Positions 6,700 to 12,015 of a stretch of 12,015 bases of DNA are shown piece by piece (the stretch's first letter is position 1; each line of letters opens with the position of its first letter). The notes beneath the pieces were generated by a model. That model had not been told where the DNA came from. It searched no databases and worked only from the letters and a program-made list of their open reading frames with translations. A program made the position numbers and the translations under genes. The DNA is taken from assembly GCA_013698285.1 (NCBI GenBank), contig JACCVE010000259.1:1-12015 (forward strand), given 5' to 3'. This stretch comes from Chloroflexia bacterium (GTDB lineage Bacteria; Chloroflexota; Chloroflexia; Thermomicrobiales; UBA6265).

Positions 6700-7635
6700 T
6701 CAGAACCAGGGGCGGACCGGGGCGGGGAGGGAGAGGCGGAGGAAGTCGGCGGCGACGTGGGGCATGGCGCCGAGCTTGTGAGGGGTGGGGACGTAGGCCC
6801 GGGGGGCGTAGACGTCGTGGTCCTGCTCCTCGATCTTGGCGAGGATCTTGGCGTAGAGGTGACTGATGGTAACCGTGGTCAGGCGGCCGGCCGGGCTGAG
6901 GGCGGCGATGCCGGGCTGGGAGGTGGCGTAGAGATCTCGGGCCCGGGCGATCTCGAACCGCATCAGGCCGCGCAGGTCCCCCCCGGAATGTCCAGCGAGG
7001 AGGTCCTCGGCCTGGCAGCCGAAGCGGTCCAGGTCCTCGAGCGGGAGGTAGACCCGGCCCATGCGGGCGTCCTCGGCCACATCCCGCAAGATGTTGGTCA
7101 GTTGCATGGCGATGCCGAGGTCGACCGCCCGGGGGAGGGCGGCGATGTCGCGACAGCCGAAGATCGGCGCGGCGATCAGGCCAATCGTCCCCGCGACCCG
7201 GTAGCAATAGAGGCGCAGGTCGTCCCAGGTCTCGAACGGGCGCGGGGCGAGATCCATCCGCAGGCCGGTGAGCAGGTCCCGGATCGGTTCGATCGGGATC
7301 CCATACCGGCGACGGGCATCGGCGAAGGCGACGGCGACGGGGTCGATGGGAGCGTCGAGTTCGGCCTGCCACGCATCGAGGGCCCGGGTCGCCTCCGCCA
7401 GGCCATCGGCCGGGGCCCGGTCGACGATGTCGTCGGCGACCCGGCAGTACGCATAGGCGGCATGAATCGCCTGCCGCCGGGCCAGGGGCAGCAGATGGCT
7501 GCCGAAGTAGAACGTCCGGCCGTGCAGCCGGACAACGGTCCGGCAGTGGTCCCAATCGGGTTTTGCATCACGCGGGCTCGCCGCTGGGTCGAGCCGCGTG
7601 ATGGGTTGGGAACGAACGAACCTCGGGACGGTCAT
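6700..7635 (-). CDS. Phytoene/squalene synthase family protein (trans-isoprenyl diphosphate head-to-head synthase)
   Basis: This 311-aa enzyme is predicted to join two prenyl diphosphates head to head: GGPP to phytoene (CrtB) or FPP to squalene or dehydrosqualene. Visible family features: HGRTFYFGSHLLP (38-50), first Asp-rich motif DDIVD (68-72) for Mg-diphosphate binding, YCYRVAGTIGL (143-153), and second Asp-rich region NILRDVAEDARMGRVYLP (181-198). Length is typical. The frame is open up to ATG 7848, which overlaps the PPK2 stop as ATGA, but the added 71 residues are basic and unconserved; ATG 7635, with GGAG 5 nt upstream, fits the family start. No crtI, hpn or other isoprenoid gene lies in the window, so phytoene and squalene cannot be told apart. 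Carotenoid synthesis is the first guess, since high-GC Chloroflexota are often pigmented. Confidence 0.85.
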   Translation of the reverse strand: MTVPRFVRSQPITRLDPAASPRDAKPDWDHCRTVVRLHGRTFYFGSHLLPLARRQAIHAAYAYCRVADDIVDRAPADGLAEATRALDAWQAELDAPIDPVAVAFADARRRYGIPIEPIRDLLTGLRMDLAPRPFETWDDLRLYCYRVAGTIGLIAAPIFGCRDIAALPRAVDLGIAMQLTNILRDVAEDARMGRVYLPLEDLDRFGCQAEDLLAGHSGGDLRGLMRFEIARARDLYATSQPGIAALSPAGRLTTVTISHLYAKILAKIEEQDHDVYAPRAYVPTPHKLGAMPHVAADFLRLSLPAPVRPWF

Positions 7636-7680
7636 AGGTTCTCCGCGAGACGGGGAACGACGCCCGGCCCTCTCGTTCCT

Positions 7681-7709
7681 TGTGTACCCCACGCGGCCGG
7701 GTGGTGCAA
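7681..7709 (-). promoter_or_regulatory. Weak candidate promoter for the phytoene/squalene synthase gene
   Basis: On the minus strand TTGCAC (7709-7704) and TACACA (7686-7681) are separated by exactly 17 bp. Each matches only three of six consensus bases. It lies between a hairpin downstream of PPK2 and the preferred ATG at 7635, giving a leader of about 40 nt. The spacing and position are right, but the sequence match is poor. Confidence 0.25.
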
Positions 7710-7732
7710 CCGATTCGTGCGTCCCGGTATCG

Positions 7733-7756
7733 CCCCCGGCCCTCGATTGCCGGGGG
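7733..7756 (-). terminator. GC-rich hairpin downstream of PPK2; candidate terminator
   Basis: CCCCCGGC (7733-7740) and GCCGGGGG (7749-7756) form a perfect 8-bp stem with an 8-nt loop. A G-U and a C-G pair can extend it to 7731/7758. It begins about 90 nt past the PPK2 stop. No U-run follows on the minus strand, so it may end transcription only weakly or shape the leader of the next gene. Confidence 0.4.
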
Positions 7757-7844
7757 TGTTTGTAGCGTGAGTTGCGGACCGTGCCATGTCGAGCGCCGTT
7801 TGGCGTTGCCGTGATGGGCAGCGCGGTCCCTGGGCCCTGTCGGC

Positions 7845-8681
7845 TCATGGCTGATGCACATCATCCCGTAGGGCCACGATGGCGGCGCGCTCGTGGGCGC
7901 CGCGCCGTTCGAGTTCCTCTTCCCACGCCGAGCGGTGCGGGCGCAATACCTCAACCAGCAACTCCGCCACAGCCAGGTTGCGGAACCACTTCCTGTCCGC
8001 CGGGACGACCCACCACGGCGCGTCCAGCACGGAGCATGCCGCCAGCGCGTCGCGATAGGCGGCCCGGTAGTCGTCCCAACGGCGCCGTTCGACCCAGTCC
8101 CCGGCGGAGAGCTTCCAGGCCTTGGCCGGGTCGGCCTCCCGGGCCCGAAGCCGCTCCTCCTGTTCCTCCGCGCTGATGTGGAGGAAGGCCTTGACCACGA
8201 TCGTGCCGCCATCGACCAGGAGGCGCTCGAAGGCGTTGATGTGGGCGTAGCGGGCGCGCCAGACCGGCTCATCGACCAGGCCGTTGACGCGGGTGACCAG
8301 GACGTCCTCGTAGTGGGAGCGATTGAAGACCACCATCGCGCCCCGTTCCGGGACTTCCCTGTGGACGCGCCAGAGGAAGTCGTGAGCCAGCTCGATCGCG
8401 GCGGGCACCTTGAACCCGACCACGCGGCAGCCGATCGGGTTCACGTCGGTCAGCACCCCGCGGATCGTGCCATCCTTGCCGCTGGTGTCCATGCCCTGCA
8501 GGATCAAGAGGAGCGAGTGGGTCCCAGCCGCGTAGAGGAGTTCCTGGAGATCGCCCAGTTCCCGGGTCAGCGGGGCGAGGGCGGCGGCCCCGGCCGCTTT
8601 GGACAGGTCACCGTCGGATCGGGTGTCGATGGCGGCGAGGTCCGGCGCCTCGCCGGGGCGGACCGCGATGGCGAAGGGCAT
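7845..8681 (-). CDS. Polyphosphate kinase 2 (PPK2), class III-like polyphosphate:nucleotide phosphotransferase
   Basis: This 278-aa cytoplasmic enzyme is predicted to move phosphate from polyphosphate to nucleoside mono- or diphosphates. It has Walker A GMDTSGKDG (63-71), followed by the TIRGV helix, Walker B FNRSHYEDVLVTRV (119-132), and the lid WKLSAGDWVERRRWDDY (189-205). The C-terminal APWWVVPADRKWFRNLAVA (221-239) is typical of the short one-domain form. The NRSHYEDVLV wording, as I recall, belongs to class III enzymes (Meiothermus, Deinococcus), which use both AMP and ADP; class I and II have different residues here. GGGAG 8 nt upstream supports ATG 8681. It is first on the minus strand after a good promoter at 8803-8774. 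A role in ATP or GTP regeneration or stress is likely; no ppk1 or ppx is nearby. Confidence 0.9.
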   Translation of the reverse strand: MPFAIAVRPGEAPDLAAIDTRSDGDLSKAAGAAALAPLTRELGDLQELLYAAGTHSLLLILQGMDTSGKDGTIRGVLTDVNPIGCRVVGFKVPAAIELAHDFLWRVHREVPERGAMVVFNRSHYEDVLVTRVNGLVDEPVWRARYAHINAFERLLVDGGTIVVKAFLHISAEEQEERLRAREADPAKAWKLSAGDWVERRRWDDYRAAYRDALAACSVLDAPWWVVPADRKWFRNLAVAELLVEVLRPHRSAWEEELERRGAHERAAIVALRDDVHQP

Positions 8682-8773
8682 GCTTGGATCTCCCGGGGAT
8701 GGATGGTGAAGAGCGATCAGGGCGCCACTCGCGGGTCGGGCGATGCGTAACGCGGATGGCTTTGGTCTGTACT

Positions 8774-8803
8774 ACCATAGTGGGAGGAGGTCCCCCGTGT
8801 CAG
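8774..8803 (-). promoter_or_regulatory. Sigma70-type promoter for PPK2, with overlapping inverted repeat
   Basis: On the minus strand CTGACA (8803-8798, five of six) is followed after 18 bp by TATGGT (8779-8774, four of six). The start site would be near 8767, about 86 nt before the PPK2 ATG. An imperfect dyad, TGGT (8763-8766), 7 nt, ACCA (8774-8777), covers the -10 box and could be a repressor site. The -35/-10 spacer contains, on the other strand, the AGGAGG of the small ORF at 8797. Confidence 0.5.
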
Positions 8804-8955
8804 GGAGCCGGTGTGGTCGCCACGCCGTGTTCCCAGGACGGCAGACATCGTGCGACATGGTCGGCGAGATGCTCGTCCAAATCGACCACGGGACTCGCGT
8901 CCTCATGGTCCGTGACCCGGTTCAGTATGATCGTGGGATGGAGAACGCCGGGTGA
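8797..8955 (+). CDS. Possible 52-aa small protein or leader ORF coupled to the PLP-enzyme gene
   Basis: GTG 8797 is preceded at 6 nt by AGGAGG (8785-8790), the strongest ribosome site in the window. The frame ends at TGA 8953-8955, overlapping the GTG start of the next gene by 4 nt (GTGA), the same kind of join seen at the next two junctions of the operon. The product is not recognised. It has Cys6 and Cys19, no membrane segment, and a more protein-like second half (MLVQIDHGTRVLMVRDPVQY). An in-frame ATG at 8743 would give 70 aa but lacks a comparable ribosome site. Third-position GC is about 75%, lower than in neighbouring genes, which argues for caution. It may be a real small gene, a translated leader that controls the downstream gene, or chance. 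Confidence 0.35.
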   Translation: MSGSRCGRHAVFPGRQTSCDMVGEMLVQIDHGTRVLMVRDPVQYDRGMENAG

Positions 8956-10292
8956 TCGTTGGAAACGGCCACGGGACCGAAAGCCCCCCGGCTCATGAGC
9001 CGTACTCGCCGGAGGCGGTACACCTCGACCGTGAGGACCGGCACCGGGCGTCGAATGGGCACGAGACCACCCCGGCCACGGCGAACGGTAGCCCGGGAGA
9101 CATCCGTCCCGGTGGCGACTTCCGCACCCGGGCCGCTCACGCCGGGGAGGACACCGCCGCGCCGGTGCGCCCGCTGACATCGCCGATCTACCAGGGATCG
9201 GTCTACGCCTTCGATGACCCAGCCGCGTTCGCGGCCGCCCACGAGGCGAACCCGCCTCGCCCGACCTATAGCCGGGCGGGCCTCCCCAACACCTCCCAGT
9301 TGGAGCGGGCCGTCGCCGACCTGGAGGGCGGGGAGGACGCCGTCGCGACAGCGTCCGGGATGGCGGCGATCTCGACGGTCTTCCTCGCCCTCCTGTCGGC
9401 GGGCGATCACGTCCTCGTCTCGGCCGACTGCTATTCGGACACGGCGACCCTCCTGCGCGAGGGCCTGGGCCGGTTCGGGGTCGAAACGTCGTTCGTCGAT
9501 ACCTGCGATCCGGAATCGATGACGGGGACTATGACGCCGCGGACTCGGGTCGTCTGGGTCGAGACGATCAGCAATCCGGCGATGAAGCTCTGCGACCTGG
9601 CGGCGCTGGCGAAGCGGGCCCACCGGGGCGGGGCGCTGCTCTGCGTCGATAACACCTTCGCCACCCCCGCCCTCTGCCGCCCGTTGGAGCACGGTGCCGA
9701 CCTGGTGATCCACAGTGCGACCAAGTTCCTCGGCGGCCACCACGACCTCACGGCCGGGGTGGTGGTCGGGCGCGCCGAACTGACCGCCCGCCTACGGCGA
9801 TGCGCCTACCTCTTCGGCCCGACGCTCGGTGCCATGGACGCCTGGCTGGCCCTGCGTGGCATTCGTACCCTGGCGCCCCGGATGGCCTGGATCAGCGAGA
9901 CCGCCCTGGCCGTGGCCCGGTTCCTCGATGGTCACCCCCACGTCACTGCCGTCCGCTACCCCGGACTCCCCGGCGGCTGGCAGGTCGACCTGGCGCGTGA
10001 CCTCCTGCCAGACGGTGGTGGTGGGATGCTGGCCTTCGACGTGGCGGGGGGCCGCGAGGCCGCCGACCGGCTGCTGCGCGAGGTCCGGCTGATCCCGTTC
10101 GCCCCGAGCCTCGGCGGCACCAGCACCACCGCGGCCTACCCCCCGCACGAGTGGGGCAGCCTCCCGGGGAGCAACGGGGCGACGATCCGCCTCTCGATCG
10201 GGCTGGAAGCCGCCCGGGACCTGATCGCCGACCTCGACCGGGGACTGGCCGCCGTCGCCCGGGCGGCCGCACCGGCGGGCGTCTCCGCATGA
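8952..10292 (+). CDS. Cys/Met-metabolism PLP-dependent enzyme (cystathionine gamma-synthase/lyase family)
   Basis: This 446-aa protein has the fold type I transsulfuration domain from about residue 57. The PLP Schiff-base Lys is Lys258 in HSATKFLGG (254-262); Asp233 in CVDNTF binds the pyridine nitrogen; Tyr106 and Arg108 in TYSRAG hold the phosphate across the dimer; Tyr161 stacks on the ring; Arg413 in IRLSIG binds the substrate carboxylate. The first 56 residues are His/Glu/Ser/Pro-rich, unconserved and probably disordered. GTG 8952 has GGAGA 7 nt upstream, and no later in-frame start is better. Differences from the usual pattern: YSRAGLPN for YSRxGNPT, GHHDLTAG for GHSDxxxG, and GGTST for the common GGxES, so Ser391 stands where Glu is usual. 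The reaction (cystathionine synthase or lyase, methionine gamma-lyase, sulfhydrylase) cannot be fixed. It overlaps the epimerase gene by ATGA. Confidence 0.85.
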   Translation: MIVGNGHGTESPPAHEPYSPEAVHLDREDRHRASNGHETTPATANGSPGDIRPGGDFRTRAAHAGEDTAAPVRPLTSPIYQGSVYAFDDPAAFAAAHEANPPRPTYSRAGLPNTSQLERAVADLEGGEDAVATASGMAAISTVFLALLSAGDHVLVSADCYSDTATLLREGLGRFGVETSFVDTCDPESMTGTMTPRTRVVWVETISNPAMKLCDLAALAKRAHRGGALLCVDNTFATPALCRPLEHGADLVIHSATKFLGGHHDLTAGVVVGRAELTARLRRCAYLFGPTLGAMDAWLALRGIRTLAPRMAWISETALAVARFLDGHPHVTAVRYPGLPGGWQVDLARDLLPDGGGGMLAFDVAGGREAADRLLREVRLIPFAPSLGGTSTTAAYPPHEWGSLPGSNGATIRLSIGLEAARDLIADLDRGLAAVARAAAPAGVSA

Positions 10293-11473
10293 GCGAGCGA
10301 ACCACGACCGGGACCCCCGTTCCGTGGGATGGGACCACCGCCCTGGTCACCGGCGGAGCGGGCCTGATCGGCTCCCACATCGTCGATGCCGCCCTGGCCC
10401 GGGGATGGAGGGTCCGGGTCCTCGACAACCTGGAGCGGCAGACGCACCGGAACGGCCGGCCGGATTGGGTCGATGACCGGGTCGATTTCCTCCGGGGCGA
10501 CGTGCGGCGGCGGGCCGATTGGGAACGGGCCCTGGCCGGGGTGGACATCGTCTTCCACGAGGCGGCCTACGGCGGCTACATGCCGGAGATCGCCAAGTTC
10601 ATCAGCGTCAACAGCTACGGCACCGCGCTGATGCTAGAGACGATACGGGACCGGAACCTACCCATCCGGAAGGTGGTGATGGCCTCGTCACAGGCGGTCT
10701 ACAACGAGGGTGCCTACGCCTGCCCGGAGCACGGCCACTTCTACGGCACGACCCGGCCGGTGGCCCAACTCGCGGCCAGTGACTACCACGTCCACTGCCC
10801 CCGCTGCGACCGCCCCGGCGAGCCCGTCCCCACCGACGAGGCGGCTCCCATGGGCGGCGAGAACGTCTACGCCATCAGCAAGGCCGACCAGGAACGGCTC
10901 CTCATCACTTGGGGCCGCTCGACCGGGGTGCCCGTCGTGGCGCTCCGCTACTCCTGCACCTACGGGCCGCGCCAGTCACTGTTCAACCCCTACACCGGGG
11001 TGATCGCGATCTTCTGCACCCGGCTGGCGAACGGGCTGCCGCCGGTGGTCTACGAGGACGGGCGGCAGTCGCGGGACCTGGTCTTCGTCGGGGACGTGGC
11101 CCGGGCCAATATGCTGGTCGCGGACGACGACCGGGCCAATGGGGGAGTGTTCAACGTCGGCACCGGTCAAGCGGTCGCCATTGGCGACCTGGCCCGGCTG
11201 CTGGCGGACCGGCTCGGGGTGGGGATCGAGCCGGAGATCCCCGGCGAGTTCCGGCCGGGAGAGATGCGGGCCCTGGTCTCCGACATCTCGAAGCTCGCGG
11301 CGCTCGGCTTCCGGCCGGTGACGGCGCTGGAGACGGGGATCGGCCACTACTTGGACTGGATCGGGACGCAGGGGACGATCGCGGAGTACTTCGGCGCGGC
11401 CGAGCGGCGCCTGCGCAAGCGGCAGGTCGTCAAGCGAGCGGCCCCGGCCGGCGTGGCCGGGGGGACGGCGTGA
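10289..11473 (+). CDS. NAD-dependent sugar epimerase/dehydratase (extended SDR), dTDP-L-rhamnose 4-epimerase-like
   Basis: This 394-aa protein has the Rossmann motif TGGAGLIGSH (21-30), an acidic residue after the second strand (VLDN, 45-48) for NAD ribose, HEAA (90-93), SSQAVY (133-138) with the catalytic Ser/Thr region, and YAISK (194-198) with catalytic Tyr194 and Lys198. The substrate side shows RYSCTYGPRQ (220-229) and DGRQSRDLVFVGDVARA (257-273). Between the SSQ and YxxxK motifs lies an insertion of about 45 residues with CPEHGH (145-150) and HCPRC (169-173), spaced like a zinc-binding knuckle. I recall the same Cys/His insertion in actinobacterial dTDP-L-rhamnose 4-epimerase-type proteins. 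Start ATG 10289 lies in the ATGA overlap with the PLP gene; an open frame further upstream is unconserved. With the next gene it probably serves surface-glycan synthesis. Sugar and reaction are unproven. Confidence 0.85.
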   Translation: MSERTTTGTPVPWDGTTALVTGGAGLIGSHIVDAALARGWRVRVLDNLERQTHRNGRPDWVDDRVDFLRGDVRRRADWERALAGVDIVFHEAAYGGYMPEIAKFISVNSYGTALMLETIRDRNLPIRKVVMASSQAVYNEGAYACPEHGHFYGTTRPVAQLAASDYHVHCPRCDRPGEPVPTDEAAPMGGENVYAISKADQERLLITWGRSTGVPVVALRYSCTYGPRQSLFNPYTGVIAIFCTRLANGLPPVVYEDGRQSRDLVFVGDVARANMLVADDDRANGGVFNVGTGQAVAIGDLARLLADRLGVGIEPEIPGEFRPGEMRALVSDISKLAALGFRPVTALETGIGHYLDWIGTQGTIAEYFGAAERRLRKRQVVKRAAPAGVAGGTA

Positions 11474-12015
11474 GCGGCCTGCCTAAGCCGACGCTGGCGT
11501 TCGTGATCCCCGCGCTCGACGAGGAGGCCTCGATCGGCGGCCTGGTCGAGGAGATCCGGGCGGTGGCCGGGCGGCCCGACTTGCCGGTGACCGTCACCGC
11601 GATCTACGTGGTCGACAATGGCAGCGGGGACGCCACGGCCGAGCGGGCCCGGGCGGCCGGGGCCGAGGTGGTTTCGGAGCCGAGGCGTGGCTACGGCCGG
11701 GCCTGCCTGACGGGGGTGCTGGCGGCCCGGGCCGATCTGGTCGCCCTGATGGACGGCGACCGCAGCGACCTGCCGGCGGAGTTGCCCCTGCTGCTGGGGC
11801 CGATCCTGGCCCGGCAGGCCGACCTGGTGATCGGCTCGCGGACCCTCGGCACGCACGAGCCCGGCTCCCTGACCGCGCCGCAGCGATTCGGGAACGCCCT
11901 GGCGGCCGGGCTGCTCCGCCTCCTGTTCGGCGTCCGGGTCTCGGACATCGGCCCGTTTCGCGTTATTCGGCAGCGGGACCTGTTAGGACTGGGAATGCGG
12001 GAGATGACCTACGGC
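11470..12015 (+). CDS. Family 2 glycosyltransferase, DPM1/dolichyl-phosphate-sugar type; 3' end outside window
   Basis: GTG 11470 overlaps the epimerase stop by 4 nt (GTGA) and has GGGGGGA a few bases upstream; 182 residues are present and the frame is open to the window edge. The GT-A fold starts with FVIPALDEEASIGGLVEEI (11-29), then YVVDNGSGDAT (46-56), EPRRGYGRAC (70-79) and the metal- and nucleotide-binding DGDRSD (95-100; DGDYSD in most relatives). IGSR (121-124), QRFGN (138-142), LLFGVRVSDIGPFR (151-164) and TYG (180-182) follow the pattern of polyprenyl-phosphate mannosyl/glucosyltransferases, in which TYGW continues the motif. Such enzymes load one sugar from a nucleotide donor onto a lipid phosphate at the inner membrane face. 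Any membrane helices would lie beyond the window. Coupling with the epimerase suggests both act in one glycan pathway. Confidence 0.88.
   Translation, partial: MSGLPKPTLAFVIPALDEEASIGGLVEEIRAVAGRPDLPVTVTAIYVVDNGSGDATAERARAAGAEVVSEPRRGYGRACLTGVLAARADLVALMDGDRSDLPAELPLLLGPILARQADLVIGSRTLGTHEPGSLTAPQRFGNALAAGLLRLLFGVRVSDIGPFRVIRQRDLLGLGMREMTYG

Noticed and set aside
6646..7770. 374-codon plus-strand frame opposite the phytoene/squalene synthase gene
   Set aside because: Gly/Asp/Arg-rich composition and no motif, whereas the minus strand has both Asp-rich motifs of the synthase.
7636..7848. 71-residue N-terminal extension of the phytoene/squalene synthase beginning at the ATGA overlap with PPK2
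   Set aside because: The extension is basic, unconserved and contains the hairpin at 7733-7756; ATG 7635 has a good ribosome site and gives the normal family length.
8926..8931. TATGAT as -10 box of a promoter directly before the PLP-enzyme gene
   Set aside because: No -35-like hexamer lies 16-19 bp upstream and there is no extended -10 TG. It remains possible but is not supported well enough to list.
8800..9180. 126-codon minus-strand frame over the PLP gene start and the small ORF
   Set aside because: No recognisable motif, and it conflicts with the ribosome sites and the 4-nt overlap structure on the plus strand.

Overview
This is a 12 kb window of high-GC bacterial chromosome. The compact gene layout, strongly GC-biased third codon positions, a Tat-type secreted binding protein with an Ala/Thr/Pro/Ser linker, a DUF4388 protein and a class III-like PPK2 together suggest Chloroflexota, most likely Thermomicrobia. 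That placement is inference only; the window holds no rRNA or other marker gene. I see no mobile element, CRISPR array, tRNA or rRNA.

Layout: (1) 2-418 (+) is the 3' end of a PlsC-type acyltransferase. (2) A clear sigma70-like promoter (415-443) overlaps its stop codon and is followed by a leader of about 276 nt. It precedes a three-gene sugar ABC importer operon of the ribose/CUT2 type: binding protein (727-1767), double ATPase (1807-3390) and permease (3387-4469). (3) A perfect 16-nt palindrome (4496-4511) lies between convergent genes. (4) A minus-strand block follows, listed from its upstream end: PPK2 polyphosphate kinase (8681-7845), phytoene/squalene synthase (7635-6700), an APH-like phosphotransferase broken by one in-frame TGA (6600-5629), and a DUF4388 protein (5420-4536). 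(5) A divergent intergenic region (8682-8951) holds a good minus-strand promoter and a possible 52-aa gene. (6) A plus-strand operon runs off the right edge: a Cys/Met-metabolism PLP enzyme (8952-10292), an NAD-dependent sugar epimerase with a Cys/His insertion (10289-11473) and a family 2 glycosyltransferase (11470-end). They are joined by 4-nt stop/start overlaps.

How the genes work together: the ABC genes form a self-contained importer with no regulator or catabolic gene beside it, so its sugar cannot be named. The epimerase and glycosyltransferase probably act in cell-surface or lipid-linked glycan synthesis; why a transsulfuration-type enzyme is coupled to them is unclear. The minus-strand genes (polyphosphate, isoprenoid, kinase-like, DUF4388) look like neighbours rather than one pathway.

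Most worth checking are the in-frame TGA in the phosphotransferase, at a position where I recall relatives carry Trp, the overlapped small ORF at 8797-8955, and the unusual PLP enzyme with its partners. I did not find a convincing wholly new system.
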